Positions 7,912 to 17,327 are shown, counted from the stretch's first letter. The stretch is 64,000 bases of DNA from Aequorivita aurantiaca (GCF_030410135.1 NZ_JAUGQQ010000003.1:62001-126000); one strand, 5' to 3'. A program made the numbers and translations. Notes: a model not told the origin generated them from the sequence alone.

Positions 7912-10900
7912 TTTCGAGCTCTTTTAAGTTGAAATTCCTTTTTCATACTGAACAATACCGGCACTACGAACAGGGTAATGAGGGCAATGAGCATTCCGCC
8001 GAAGCTGGGTATGGCCATCGGTATCATAATATCGCTTCCCCTTCCGGTGGAAGTCAGTATCGGCAACAAGGCCAATATGGTTGTGGCCGTTGTCATTAAG
8101 CAGGGGCGAATACGTTTTTCACCAGCTTCCACAATGGAATCCCGAATTTCGTTCTTATTGTTGGGACTGTTCCGGTCAAAAGTCTGGGTTAGGTAGGTCG
8201 CCATTACCACCCCGTCATCGGTAGCAATACCGAACAAGGCGATAAAGCCCACCCATACGGCTACACTTAAATTTATGGGATGCATCTGGAACAAATCCCT
8301 TAGGTTTTCGCCAAAGACATTGAAGTTGAGAAACCAATCCTGGCCATAGAACCAAATCATTAGGAATCCGCCAGCAAAGGCTACGGCAATACCCGTAAAT
8401 ACCATTAAGGAGGTGGAGACCGAACGGAATTGGAAATAAAGAATGAGGAAGATGATGAGAAGGGCCAAAGGTACCACCACAGCCAATGTTTTTTCTGCGC
8501 GAAGCTGATTTTCATAGGTTCCCGTAAACGCATAACTGATACCTTTTGGCACCGTCAGCTCGCCGGCGTTAATTTTGTCCTGGATGAGTGCCTGCGCGTT
8601 TTCCACCACATCCACTTCGGCAAATCCGTCCAGCTTATCAAAGAGTACATAGCCCACCAAAAAGGTGTCTTCACTTTTAATGACCTGCGGTCCCTGCTCA
8701 TACCTAATCTCCACGAGTTCGCCAAGGGGGACTGGTCTTCCTTTTTCCACAGGGACATAAATATTTTTAAGGTCGGCGGGGCTTTCGCGAAGTTCCCGGG
8801 GATATCGCACCCTTACCGAATAGCGTTCCCTGCCTTCTACGGTCTGGGTCAAAGGCATTCCGCCAACGGCCACCTGCAATATTTCCTGTACGTCCATAAT
8901 GGACACCCCATAGCGGGCAAGCTGCTCCCTCTTTATGTCTATGAGCAGATAGGGTTTTCCCACAATTCGGTCCGCGAACACTGCCGATTCCTTTACACCT
9001 TCAGCCTTTTTTAAAATGGTTTCCAGTTCGAGTCCAAAAGCTTCAATTTGCCGTAAATCCTGCCCCTTTACTTTAATACCCATTGGCGCACGCATTCCCG
9101 TTTGGAGCATCACCAATCGGGTTTCAATGGGCTGCAGTTTGGGTGCCGAAGTAATGCCGGGCAATTTGGTGACCCGAACGATTTCATTCCAAATATCATC
9201 GGGATTATTGATTTCCGGTCGCCAATTTCGATAGTACTCGCCCTCTTCATCAGGAACGAGTTCCTCTCTTGTGGCGATGGTTTGCAATTGGGATGCCTCA
9301 TAATTCACGTCATTCTTGACCTCATTGTTTGGATTTACCACAAAACGTCCATTCTTCAGTACGAAAAGCCCATCGGGATTGATTTTATAACGTTGTCGAT
9401 TTCCATTAGCGTTGAGCATATATTCCGATTTGTACTGAATGATATTTTCATACATTGAAAGTGGGGCAGGGTCAAGGGCAGATTCTGTTCTGCCTGCTTT
9501 ACCCACCACGGTTTCAATCTCCGGAATGGTGGCTACGGCCATATCCAATTGCTGCAATACCCGTTTATTTTCTTCTACCCCTGCGTGTGGCAATGAAGTG
9601 GGCATCAGGAGAAAAGACCCTTCATTGAGCGAGGGCATAAATTCCTTTCCTGTGTTTTGCATTATCAGCACTCCTAAAATTACAATAACGGTGGGCACGG
9701 ACAAAAACAGGAACTTGTTGCGCAAGGCCCATCTCAGGATGCGGGTATAGTAATGGCGAAATACCCAGAAAGTTCCCAATAGGCCAAAGCAGATGATGCT
9801 CACAAAAATCAGGTTCATTATGATGCTTCTATCAAAACCAAGGGGGCGCCAATATTCGGCCAAGAGCAAGATGATGGCCACGGAGGAAATGATGATATTG
9901 ATAAGATTGGCCCTCTTTTCGGAAAGTTTGCCCTGCAGGCTGGCAATACCGGATGTACCAAAGGCAATCAGTATCAAACCAAGCCAATAGCCGTAAATCA
10001 AAGCAAATATTCCCGCTATAATCAAAGAAATATTAAGTACATATCGCAATGAGCTTTTCAAGTTTTTCTTTCGGAAGAGAAATGCTGCGAACGGGGGAAT
10101 AAGAAAGAGTGCTACTATAATGGATGCGGTGAGCGCCATTGTTTTTGTAAACGCCAATGGACGGAACAGCTTTCCTTCTGCGCCCACCATCGTAAACACC
10201 GGAAGGAAACTAATGATGGTCGTAAGAACGGCGGTAAGGATGGCACCAGATACTTCTGCGGTAGCGTTATAGACTACGGTATTGATGGGCAGTTTATTTC
10301 CGTCGGCATCGGAATTCTCCATATCTAGGTGCCTGATGATATTTTCTGAAAGAATAACCCCAACATCCACCATTGTTCCAATGGCAATCGCGATACCCGA
10401 CAGGGCGACGATATTGGCATCTACATTGAATAGCTTCATCGAAATAAAGACCATCAAAACCGCGACGGGTAAAAGTCCCGAAATCAATAGGGACGCCCGA
10501 AGGTTGAACACCATAATGATAATGACCAGAATAGTTATTAAAATTTCCAGGGTCAGGGCTTCATTGAGCGTACCCAAGGTTTCCTGAATCAGCTCGGTAC
10601 GGTCGTAAAACGGAACGATGGTAAGCTGTGACGTACGACCATCTGCCAATTCCTTTGATGGCAGGCCTGCCGAGAGTTCAGCAATCTGTTCTTTGACATT
10701 GTTGATAACTTCCAAAGGATTGGCACCGTAACGCGCAACCACCACACCGCCGACGACTTCGGCACCCTCCTTGTCCAAAATGCCCCTGCGGGGCGCCGGC
10801 CCTAAATGAACTTTCCCCACATCCTTAATCCGGATAGAAGTGAAATCTTCTGAAGTTACCACCGCATTCTCAATGTCCTCAATGGATTTTACGTAGCCCA

Positions 10901-11654
10901 GTCCGCGCACAAGATATTCCGCTTGATTCATTTCCAGGGTCTGGGCACCGATATCCTGATTGCTCTCTTTTACTGCTTTTACAATATCCGTCAGACCAAT
11001 GTTGTATTGGCGCATCAATTCGGGATTTACATCCACCTGATATTCCTGTACATAACCGCCAATGGATGCCACTTCCGAAACACCGCTTGCTGAGGCCAGG
11101 GCATATTTTACATAGTAATCCTGTATGCTCCGCAGTTCGTGCAAATCCCATCCGCCCGTCACGTTACCGTCCTTGTCACGGCCTTCCAAAGTGTACCAGA
11201 AAATCTGCCCCAATCCTGTGGCATCGGGTCCCAAGGTTGGGTTTACACCCTCGGGCAGTAGACCTGCCGGTAAGGAATTTAGCTTTTCCAGGATTCTGCT
11301 GCGACTCCAGTAGAATTCAACATCCTCTTCAAAAATGACATAAATGCTCGAAAACCCGAACATCGACGAACTTCTAATGGTTTTGACCCCGGGTATCCCC
11401 AGTAGCGACGTGGTGAGTGGATAAGTAATCTGGTCCTCGATATTCTGTGGCGAACGCCCTTGCCAATTGGTAAAGACGATTTGTTGGTTTTCACCAATAT
11501 CCGGAATGGCATCCACAGCCACGGGATCGTTGGGAAGAAAGGGGAAATCCCAATTGAACGGTGCGTTTACGATGCCCCATCCTACGAAAAGCGCAAGCAG
11601 TAAAACAGCAACTAACTTATTTTCTATTAAAAATTTTATGCTTTTATTCAGCAT
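7908..11654 (-). CDS. cusA: CusA/CzcA-family heavy-metal efflux RND transporter
   Basis: A 1248-residue inner-membrane proton-driven pump that exports metal through a TolC-type channel. An N-terminal helix is followed by a large periplasmic domain, a block of helices with GIAIAIGTMVDVGVILSEN (the acidic D and E pattern of the monovalent-cation HME class), a second periplasmic domain and a C-terminal block with GIATDDGVVMATYL. A methionine-containing stretch, LQTGMRAPMGIKVKG, lies where CusA places its copper methionines. This points to Cu(I)/Ag(I) rather than Zn/Co/Cd. It is longer than E. coli CusA (1047 aa) because of extra segments in the membrane block and second periplasmic domain. Downstream tolC overlaps by four bases. 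No periplasmic adaptor gene is adjacent. Confidence 0.93.
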   Translation of the reverse strand: MLNKSIKFLIENKLVAVLLLALFVGWGIVNAPFNWDFPFLPNDPVAVDAIPDIGENQQIVFTNWQGRSPQNIEDQITYPLTTSLLGIPGVKTIRSSSMFGFSSIYVIFEEDVEFYWSRSRILEKLNSLPAGLLPEGVNPTLGPDATGLGQIFWYTLEGRDKDGNVTGGWDLHELRSIQDYYVKYALASASGVSEVASIGGYVQEYQVDVNPELMRQYNIGLTDIVKAVKESNQDIGAQTLEMNQAEYLVRGLGYVKSIEDIENAVVTSEDFTSIRIKDVGKVHLGPAPRRGILDKEGAEVVGGVVVARYGANPLEVINNVKEQIAELSAGLPSKELADGRTSQLTIVPFYDRTELIQETLGTLNEALTLEILITILVIIIMVFNLRASLLISGLLPVAVLMVFISMKLFNVDANIVALSGIAIAIGTMVDVGVILSENIIRHLDMENSDADGNKLPINTVVYNATAEVSGAILTAVLTTIISFLPVFTMVGAEGKLFRPLAFTKTMALTASIIVALFLIPPFAAFLFRKKNLKSSLRYVLNISLIIAGIFALIYGYWLGLILIAFGTSGIASLQGKLSEKRANLINIIISSVAIILLLAEYWRPLGFDRSIIMNLIFVSIICFGLLGTFWVFRHYYTRILRWALRNKFLFLSVPTVIVILGVLIMQNTGKEFMPSLNEGSFLLMPTSLPHAGVEENKRVLQQLDMAVATIPEIETVVGKAGRTESALDPAPLSMYENIIQYKSEYMLNANGNRQRYKINPDGLFVLKNGRFVVNPNNEVKNDVNYEASQLQTIATREELVPDEEGEYYRNWRPEINNPDDIWNEIVRVTKLPGITSAPKLQPIETRLVMLQTGMRAPMGIKVKGQDLRQIEAFGLELETILKKAEGVKESAVFADRIVGKPYLLIDIKREQLARYGVSIMDVQEILQVAVGGMPLTQTVEGRERYSVRVRYPRELRESPADLKNIYVPVEKGRPVPLGELVEIRYEQGPQVIKSEDTFLVGYVLFDKLDGFAEVDVVENAQALIQDKINAGELTVPKGISYAFTGTYENQLRAEKTLAVVVPLALLIIFLILYFQFRSVSTSLMVFTGIAVAFAGGFLMIWFYGQDWFLNFNVFGENLRDLFQMHPINLSVAVWVGFIALFGIATDDGVVMATYLTQTFDRNSPNNKNEIRDSIVEAGEKRIRPCLMTTATTILALLPILTSTGRGSDIMIPMAIPSFGGMLIALITLFVVPVLFSMKKEFQLKRARK

Positions 11655-11788
11655 TGGTATTGATTGTTAAACAGTTATACATTGAATAAAATCCTGATAG
11701 TCAGAATATTAAATACAACAAGATGAGCCCAAAATGGCCGTAACCATTGGGCAAATCTTTCCGATTCATTGATCGGAACTGTTTAATA

Positions 11789-12208
11789 TCAAATTAAATA
11801 AGTCTCGTGAAGTTTTTGGATATCCCGCTCAATAAACGGTGGCGAGTAGTGCTTGAAAGGAACTATGTTTTCATCAAGTCCCTCAAAAAGGTTTATATAG
11901 GTGTAGAAAAATGTGGCAACAAAAGTCTGTTGCTCTAAATTAAGTTGATGGAATGCGGTTTTAAGGTCGTCTGAGCCTTCTTTTACAATTTGTTGGTCGC
12001 TACAGCACGATTTATCCGTCATAGAAGGATTCTCACAACTTTCAACCGGTTGGTCTTTTTCCATTCCGCAACTTTCCGCTTTTGCGAACAAGCTGAAATC
12101 AACCATAGATTCCCCGCAATAATGCATATCCACGGTAAAGGACATCGTAGTGAACATCACCACAAACGCCATCAATACGGATACTATTTTATGGAATCCT
12201 TTTTTCAT
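11789..12208 (-). CDS. HYC_CC_PP family secreted metal-site protein
   Basis: A 139-residue protein from ATG 12208; a TTG further out is less likely. A signal or anchor segment (IVSVLMAFVVMFTTMSF) is followed by the three marks of the HYC_CC_PP family: MHYCGE, KSCCSD and YSPPF. In Bacteroidota these small exported proteins are found beside copper or TonB-linked metal genes, and their function is unknown. The conserved His and Cys pairs suggest periplasmic binding of a soft metal. It precedes cusA by 134 bp on the same strand and is probably the first gene of the cus operon. Confidence 0.82.
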   Translation of the reverse strand: MKKGFHKIVSVLMAFVVMFTTMSFTVDMHYCGESMVDFSLFAKAESCGMEKDQPVESCENPSMTDKSCCSDQQIVKEGSDDLKTAFHQLNLEQQTFVATFFYTYINLFEGLDENIVPFKHYSPPFIERDIQKLHETYLI

Positions 12209-12316
12209 TAAATGCAAATGTAATCAAAAAATTTAATACTTCCTTTTTTCCTTAATCGGATATTTGTGAATCTTACGGCAGTTAATAACTCTCCCATCTT
12301 TCTTATCTTTAGCCCT

Positions 12317-12353
12317 TAATTAGCTATAAATCAACTTTTTTTGTTGCTAATTA
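12317..12353. promoter_or_regulatory. Inverted repeat in the divergent HYC/lipoprotein intergenic region
   Basis: TAATTAGC (12317-12324) and GCTAATTA (12346-12353) are exact inverted copies, with an inner CAAC and GTTG pair. It lies between two divergent genes, so it may be an operator or an RNA hairpin. No T-run follows, so a terminator is unlikely. Confidence 0.35.
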
Positions 12354-12460
12354 GTTTCTACTCATCGGTAATTGCCTGAATATCAAGATTACTTCACATA
12401 TTGCATCGGGAAATAATTCATTTTCTAAATTTATTCCTAAATTTTTGATGATTGTTGAAA

Positions 12461-12468
12461 TACTTTTG
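12461..12468 (+). promoter_or_regulatory. Bacteroidota -7 box upstream of the coiled-coil lipoprotein gene
   Basis: TACTTTTG fits the TAnnTTTG -7 consensus, with the ATG about 35 bp further on. A well-spaced -33 TTG is not seen, so support is moderate. Confidence 0.45.
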
Positions 12469-12502
12469 TAATTTAATTTCCTAAAACCAAAAAAACAATA
12501 AA

Positions 12503-13009
12503 ATGAAAAAACTATTTTTGATTCTTACCCTTTCAGCCCTCGCCTTTTCTAGTTGTGAGGACCGTAAAAAGGACCTTTCCCAACAGTATGATAAACTGAT
12601 GGAGGAAAATGACAGTATTATGGCCATGCACAGTGAAGCACAAGCCATGCACGACCAAATGATGAGCCAAAACAAACAAATGTCAGAGCAATTAATGGCG
12701 GCCGAAATGAAAGATTCCTCACAACTCGAAATTCTCGCGGCCAACGAAGTGATTCTTCAAAAACATGAGGCAATGTTGAACAGCCACGAGGAACTGTTAA
12801 CTAGTCATCAAACAATTAAGGATGGTTTTGATACTAAAACCGAAGCCGAAATTGAAGCTCAGATTAAAGAAATGAGAGATAATCTGGACAAAATTGAAAC
12901 TGAAAACAATACAATTCAAGACGAGCACGATAAAATGATGCGTCAACAGGAAGATATGATGCAGCGCCGTACGGATACTGTGAACGATTCTGCAAAGACG
13001 AATACGTAA
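12503..13009 (+). CDS. Met/His-rich coiled-coil lipoprotein, function unknown
   Basis: A 168-residue lipoprotein: signal MKKLFLILTLSALAFSSC with lipobox AFSSC, then almost entirely charged heptad-like helix rich in E, Q, K and D with many Met and His (for example MAMHSEAQAMHDQMM). The predicted structure is a long coiled coil. It is transcribed divergently from the copper operon, separated by about 290 bp, and ends in a strong terminator at 13033-13066. The Met/His content and location hint at binding copper in the periplasm, but low-complexity helical lipoproteins are common in flavobacteria. No family was recognised with confidence. Confidence 0.75.
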   Translation: MKKLFLILTLSALAFSSCEDRKKDLSQQYDKLMEENDSIMAMHSEAQAMHDQMMSQNKQMSEQLMAAEMKDSSQLEILAANEVILQKHEAMLNSHEELLTSHQTIKDGFDTKTEAEIEAQIKEMRDNLDKIETENNTIQDEHDKMMRQQEDMMQRRTDTVNDSAKTNT

Positions 13010-13032
13010 TACGTAAAATCAATAATTAAATC

Positions 13033-13066
13033 TGCCTTTGGATCAATTCCAAAGGCATTTTTTTTT
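13033..13066 (+). terminator. Rho-independent terminator after the coiled-coil lipoprotein gene
   Basis: TGCCTTTGGA (13033-13042) pairs perfectly with TCCAAAGGCA (13048-13057) and is followed by nine T residues. Confidence 0.92.
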
Positions 13067-13129
13067 GGTATAACTTTCATAATTCGATCGTCACTACCAA
13101 TACGTTAAGATTTCCTTAAATTCTCCGGA

Positions 13130-13137
13130 TAGCTTTG
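13130..13137 (+). promoter_or_regulatory. Possible -7 box for the FKBP isomerase gene
   Basis: TAGCTTTG matches TAnnTTTG about 70 bp before the ATG. There is no clear TTG at the -33 distance, so this is tentative. Confidence 0.35.
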
Positions 13138-13206
13138 AATATCTGTGGAATTGGAAAACCAAACCTATAGTTTTGCCCACTTATTCATAAATAAAAAACA
13201 AACATT

Positions 13207-13635
13207 ATGAGTCAAGTAACAGGAAATGAAACCGTAAAAATTCATTACACGGGAAAATTGAACAACGGACAGGTATTCGACAGTTCAGTAAAACGCGAAC
13301 CGTTGGAGGTGAAATTGGGCGAGGGACGTTTAATTCCAGGTTTTGAAAAAGGTTTGGTTAATATGCAGGTGAACGAAAAGAAAACCATCACCATTCCTAA
13401 AGAGGAAGCTTACGGCGAGGTTCAAAAAGCGTTATTTCAAAAAATACCCAGTGAAAACCTTCCCCCAGAAATAAAGCCCGAAATTGGAATGGGCCTTGTG
13501 TCAAAAAATCCGGATGGAAGCGAGCGCCAATTGCGCGTAGCCGACGTTAAAGAGGATTTTATTATTGTGGATGCCAACCATCCTTTAGCGGGTCAGGATT
13601 TGACTTTTGAATTGGAATTGCTGGATATAAAATAA
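13207..13635 (+). CDS. FKBP-type peptidyl-prolyl isomerase (SlyD-like)
   Basis: A 142-residue cytosolic cis-trans prolyl isomerase and chaperone. The FKBP core is split as in SlyD: the N-terminal part has VKIHYTGKLNNGQVFDSS and LGEGRLIPGFEKGLVNM, and an insert-in-flap domain (about 70-125, containing PPEIKPEIGMGLV) precedes the returning strand DANHPLAGQDLTFELELLDI. The histidine-rich metal-binding tail of E. coli SlyD is absent. It is a stand-alone gene bounded by terminators on both sides. Confidence 0.93.
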   Translation: MSQVTGNETVKIHYTGKLNNGQVFDSSVKREPLEVKLGEGRLIPGFEKGLVNMQVNEKKTITIPKEEAYGEVQKALFQKIPSENLPPEIKPEIGMGLVSKNPDGSERQLRVADVKEDFIIVDANHPLAGQDLTFELELLDIK

Positions 13636-13662
13636 AATTGCCCTAATAATTTTAAAATTTAA

Positions 13663-13688
13663 GACTGCCCAATGGGCGGTCTTTTTTT
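13663..13688 (+). terminator. Rho-independent terminator after the FKBP gene
   Basis: GACTGCCC (13663-13670), loop AAT, GGGCGGTC (13674-13681; one G-T pair), then seven T residues. Confidence 0.9.
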
Positions 13689-13788
13689 ATTTAGCTATAA
13701 AAAAAACTTTTCGATTGGAGCTGAATAAAGTGGCAAGTTTATAAACCTACCTTCTTGCGAAACACATATCCTTTAAAAACCCAAATTC

Positions 13789-14247
13789 TTAATTAAATCC
13801 TTCCATAGTCAAAAGAGTGGCTACCCAGACTATTAAGCAAGAAAAGAAAATACCAACGGTATTCGCCAAAAAGGCCTGTTTTTTCTCAAAGCGAAACAGA
13901 TAGGCAGCTATTGTTCCTGCATAAACGCCGGTTCCGGGCAATGGAAGTAGCACAAAAAACATCAATCCCCAGAATCCATATTTCTTAACATTGCCCCCTG
14001 CTCCCGTTTTGGCCCTTCTAGCAATAAAAATGGCGGCCTTTTTATAATAAAACCATCGAAAGAAAAACCTGTTAATTACATCCAGAAAAAAGGACATTAT
14101 CGGAAATGCCAGCACATTGGCAATAAAACAGAAAATAAAGGCAAGATAAATATTAACACCATTCAGCAGGGCATAAGGAATACCCACTTTTGCTTCCCCA
14201 AAAGGAGAGATGCTCCAAAGCATGGCAATAATTATATCGAGGATCAA
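13789..14247 (-). CDS. Putative small multidrug export protein (PF06695)
   Basis: A 152-residue inner-membrane protein with about four to five helices. Family signatures are SPFGEAKVGIPYALLNG near the N-terminus and LLPLPGTGVYAGTIAAYLF in the second half, which form paired re-entrant or helical hairpins. The family name comes from an early annotation and its substrate is not established. There is no ATG at the natural start: TTG 14247 is the only early initiation codon after an in-frame stop, and the next ATG (14223) would remove part of helix one. It has no operon partner. Confidence 0.78.
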   Translation of the reverse strand: MILDIIIAMLWSISPFGEAKVGIPYALLNGVNIYLAFIFCFIANVLAFPIMSFFLDVINRFFFRWFYYKKAAIFIARRAKTGAGGNVKKYGFWGLMFFVLLPLPGTGVYAGTIAAYLFRFEKKQAFLANTVGIFFSCLIVWVATLLTMEGFN

Positions 14248-14381
14248 AATAAGGTGCTATTATAGCGGCAAAAATAATCTATTTAGCCAGCCAACAACGG
14301 TTTGTGATATTAAAGTTTACCTAAAAATTAGATGTAAAACAGGGAATTTTTGAAGGAATCGAGTTTCAATTCCAATAAATG

Positions 14382-15947
14382 TTACTTGCTTGAATTTGAA
14401 ATTTTATTAAAAATGGCGTCCACACAATTAATGCCATCAATGGCCGCGGAAATTATACCGCCGGCGTAACCCGCACCTTCCCCGCAAGGGTATAGTCCCG
14501 TCACCTCAATATGTTCTAATGTTTCCGGATTTCTGGGAATGCTGATAGGTGAAGAAGTACGGCTTTCCGGCGCGTGCAGCACCGCTTGATTGGTATAATA
14601 TCCCTTCATTTTTTTTCCGAATACCACAAATGCTTTTTTCAATCTATCGGAAATTAAGGAAGGCAGCACTTCGTTCAAATCTGCGGAAACAATTCCTGGT
14701 TGATAGGAAGTTTTCGGGAAATCTACCGAAACCTTTCCATCCACGAAATCTATCATCCGCTGTGCAGGTACCTTTTGTGTCTTCCCTCCCGCTTCCCAGC
14801 AACGTTGCTCCACATATTTTTGAAAATCCAAACACACAAAGGGATCATCCTTTTTATAATTTGGCAAATCTTCGGGCGCAACACTAACCACAATTCCGCT
14901 GTTGGCATATGGATTATTGCGTTTGCTAGGGCTCCAACCATTTGTTACCACTTCGTTTTGTTCGGTGGCGCAGGGTGCAATAATCCCACCGGGACACATA
15001 CAAAAGGAATAAACCCCCAAACCGTCCACTTGTTCCACTAAAGAATAACTTGCCGGGGGAAGATAGGGATTGTCGGTTTGGCCGTGGTATTGGATGTTGT
15101 CAATCAATTCCTGTTGGTGCTCTACGCGAACTCCAATCGCAAATGGTTTTGCTTCAATTTTAATATTCTTTTTGTGAAGCAGATAAAAAATATCGCGTGC
15201 GGAATGGCCCGTGGCAAGAATTACATTCGAAAACCGGAACCAATCTTGATTATTGATCTGAATTTTCTCAACGGCATTTTCCTTTAATTGAATATCCGTT
15301 AACTTTGAATTGAAATGAACTTCTCCCCCATTTTCAATAATCGCCTCCCGAATTGTGGTAATTATTTTGGGTAGTTTGTTCGTGCCAATATGAGGGTGCG
15401 CATCGACTAAGATTGATTCATTTGCGCCAAAATGCACAAACCATTCCAACGCTTTCAAAACATTGCCCCGCTTTTTGCTTCGGGTATAAAGTTTACCGTC
15501 TGAATACGTTCCTGCACCACCTTCACCAAAACAGTAGTTGCTTTCGGGATTTACCGTTTGGTCCTTATTGATTGCCGCCAAATCCCGCCGTCTTTCCCGA
15601 ACATCTTTGCCTCGCTCAAAAACAATCGGCTTCAATCCAGCCTCAATGGCTCTTAAAGCAGCATAAAGGCCCGCCGGACCCGCCCCAATTATGGCTATCG
15701 GTTCTGCTTCGGAAACATTTTGGGGAACAAATGGCGGAATGCTTTCCTTTTTTTCGCCCTTTTGCCATAATTCAATTTGTAGGTTTATTTTTATCGGACT
15801 TCGGCGTGCATCAATGGAGCGCTTTCGAATACGCCAATCAGTAATTGCCTCCCGTCGGAGTTTTTCTTTTTCCAAAGTGAGTTCTAAAATATAGTCAGAA
15901 TCCTCCTGTTGGTGGGGTAAAACGGCTATTTGTACCAATCTGCTCAT
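14382..15947 (-). CDS. FAD-dependent dehydrogenase (COG2509 type)
   Basis: A 521-residue flavoprotein. After an N-terminal domain of about 85 residues of its own type come the FAD-binding Rossmann motif IIGAGPAGLYAALRA (about 88-102), the FGEGGAGTYSDGKLYTR block characteristic of this uncharacterised dehydrogenase family, a second nucleotide contact VILATGHSARD, and the C-terminal FAD signature LYPCGEGAGYAGGIISAAIDG. The substrate is unknown. It is probably soluble. It is divergent from the lipoate ligase gene. Confidence 0.88.
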   Translation of the reverse strand: MSRLVQIAVLPHQQEDSDYILELTLEKEKLRREAITDWRIRKRSIDARRSPIKINLQIELWQKGEKKESIPPFVPQNVSEAEPIAIIGAGPAGLYAALRAIEAGLKPIVFERGKDVRERRRDLAAINKDQTVNPESNYCFGEGGAGTYSDGKLYTRSKKRGNVLKALEWFVHFGANESILVDAHPHIGTNKLPKIITTIREAIIENGGEVHFNSKLTDIQLKENAVEKIQINNQDWFRFSNVILATGHSARDIFYLLHKKNIKIEAKPFAIGVRVEHQQELIDNIQYHGQTDNPYLPPASYSLVEQVDGLGVYSFCMCPGGIIAPCATEQNEVVTNGWSPSKRNNPYANSGIVVSVAPEDLPNYKKDDPFVCLDFQKYVEQRCWEAGGKTQKVPAQRMIDFVDGKVSVDFPKTSYQPGIVSADLNEVLPSLISDRLKKAFVVFGKKMKGYYTNQAVLHAPESRTSSPISIPRNPETLEHIEVTGLYPCGEGAGYAGGIISAAIDGINCVDAIFNKISNSSK

Positions 15948-16086
15948 ACGGTCGTAAAGATAAGTGTTAATTTAAAATTGAAGATTTATATTTCATATCC
16001 AGCTTGCAGATAATCCAAAAAATCAAATTAATTTTTTTGAAATTGATTGGGAACTTCCATCCCGATTATTATACAAACTCAATTAT

Positions 16087-16094
16087 TATCTTTG
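16087..16094 (+). promoter_or_regulatory. Bacteroidota -7 box for the lipoate ligase gene
   Basis: TATCTTTG matches TAnnTTTG. Transcription would begin near 16100, 12 bp before ATG 16112, which argues against an earlier in-frame start at 16004. The -33 element is poor. Confidence 0.55.
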
Positions 16095-16111
16095 TGAAAA
16101 ATTGGGAAAAG

Positions 16112-17116
16112 ATGATTTTTATTGAAAACGAAGGAAATACCAATCCCCGGTTAAACTTGGCTTTGGAAGAATATGCGCTGCGAAATTTCAGTGCGGCGAA
16201 CGATTATTTGTTGTTCTATATCAATGAGCCATCCATAATTATTGGTCGAAACCAAAATACTTTGGAGGAAATAAACCACGATTATGTTTCGGAGAAAAAC
16301 ATTCACGTGGTACGCCGTATTTCTGGCGGTGGTGCGGTTTATCACGATTTCGGCAACCTTAATTTCAGTTTCATAACCAATCACGATATTAAAAGTTTGA
16401 ACAACTTTGCCAAGTTTACTGCCCCGGTAATAAAGGTTTTGAACAATCTCGGTTTGAGTGCAGCCCTGAAAGGCCGAAATGACATTCAAGTGGATGAGAA
16501 AAAGATTTCGGGAACGGCGCAATTTTCTACGGGCAAAAGGATGGTGAGCCACGGCACGCTCTTGCTGGATACGGATCTAGGAGAAGTGGTAAATGCCCTA
16601 AATGTAAAAATGAGCAAAATTGAATCGAAAGGCCATAAATCCGTGCGAAGCCGTGTTGCGAACATTTCAGAATTTCTTCATAAACCTTTAAGCATTCAGG
16701 AATTTCGAAATCTCTTGTTGGAAGGCCTATATGAGGAAAGCGAGCCATTTGAAAGTTACCGGTTAACGCCGGAGGAATGGAAAGCCGTCCACGAACTAAA
16801 AGAAGAAAAATACGATACTTGGGACTGGAACTACGGCCGTTCGCCCAAATTTAATATTCAACGCAACAAACGTTTTTCCATTGGCGAAATTGATTTGCGC
16901 ATTTATGTTGAAAAGGGACATATAAAGGAATTTAAAATATTTGGGGATTTCTTTGGAAAGGAGCCGGTGGAAAATCTGGAAAAATTATTGGAAGGCGCTC
17001 GATATGAAAAAGAAGATATTTCGGATCTTTTAAAGGATATTGAAGTGAAGGAATATTTTGGAGACATCCCAAAAATTGATTTTATCGAACTTGTTTACGG
17101 CGCCGATGAAGTTTAA
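16112..17116 (+). CDS. lplA: Lipoate-protein ligase A
   Basis: A 334-residue enzyme that activates lipoate with ATP and attaches it to the lysine of E2 subunits and GcvH. Family marks are RRISGGGAVYHDFGNLNFSF (the lipoyl-AMP loop), GRNDIQVDEKKISGTAQF with the catalytic lysine region, SHGTLLLDTD, and a C-terminal accessory domain from about residue 250. Length fits the two-domain LplA type. An in-frame extension to 16004 exists but overlaps the -7 box at 16087, so ATG 16112 is chosen. Confidence 0.92.
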   Translation: MIFIENEGNTNPRLNLALEEYALRNFSAANDYLLFYINEPSIIIGRNQNTLEEINHDYVSEKNIHVVRRISGGGAVYHDFGNLNFSFITNHDIKSLNNFAKFTAPVIKVLNNLGLSAALKGRNDIQVDEKKISGTAQFSTGKRMVSHGTLLLDTDLGEVVNALNVKMSKIESKGHKSVRSRVANISEFLHKPLSIQEFRNLLLEGLYEESEPFESYRLTPEEWKAVHELKEEKYDTWDWNYGRSPKFNIQRNKRFSIGEIDLRIYVEKGHIKEFKIFGDFFGKEPVENLEKLLEGARYEKEDISDLLKDIEVKEYFGDIPKIDFIELVYGADEV

Positions 17117-17189
17117 GGGCTAGTGGTTTTATTATTATTCCTTATTATTAATTACACATTGCTAATTACAAAATTGTTGCCGAAATAAT

Positions 17190-17324
17190 ATGAAGAAAAA
17201 TACATCCATTTATTTGATGATCGGCGCGGCAATTATTACAATTATAGGGCTGGTAACCGGGAAATATCTATTTCTATTTCTAGCACTCCCGCTAGGTTTT
17301 CTATTCACTAAAAAGAAGAAATAA
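17190..17324 (+). CDS. 44-residue single-helix membrane protein
   Basis: The reading frame encodes MKKNTSIYLMIGAAIITII and then a second hydrophobic stretch (YLFLFLALPLGFLF) and a TKKKK tail. It has a start codon, charged ends and a terminator-like hairpin four bases after the stop, all consistent with a real small gene. It has two short hydrophobic segments, or one long one with a glycine break, and a basic cytosolic tail. The function is unknown. Confidence 0.65.
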   Translation: MKKNTSIYLMIGAAIITIIGLVTGKYLFLFLALPLGFLFTKKKK

Positions 17325-17327
17325 AAA

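Noticed and set aside
12215-12222. TACATTTG on the minus strand just before the HYC_CC_PP gene as a promoter
   Set aside because: It would start transcription at the ATG itself and has no TTG at the -33 distance.
16004-16111. A longer lipoate ligase start at 16004
   Set aside because: The extension contains the -7 box TATCTTTG and is not similar to LplA; ATG 16112 gives the normal family N-terminus.
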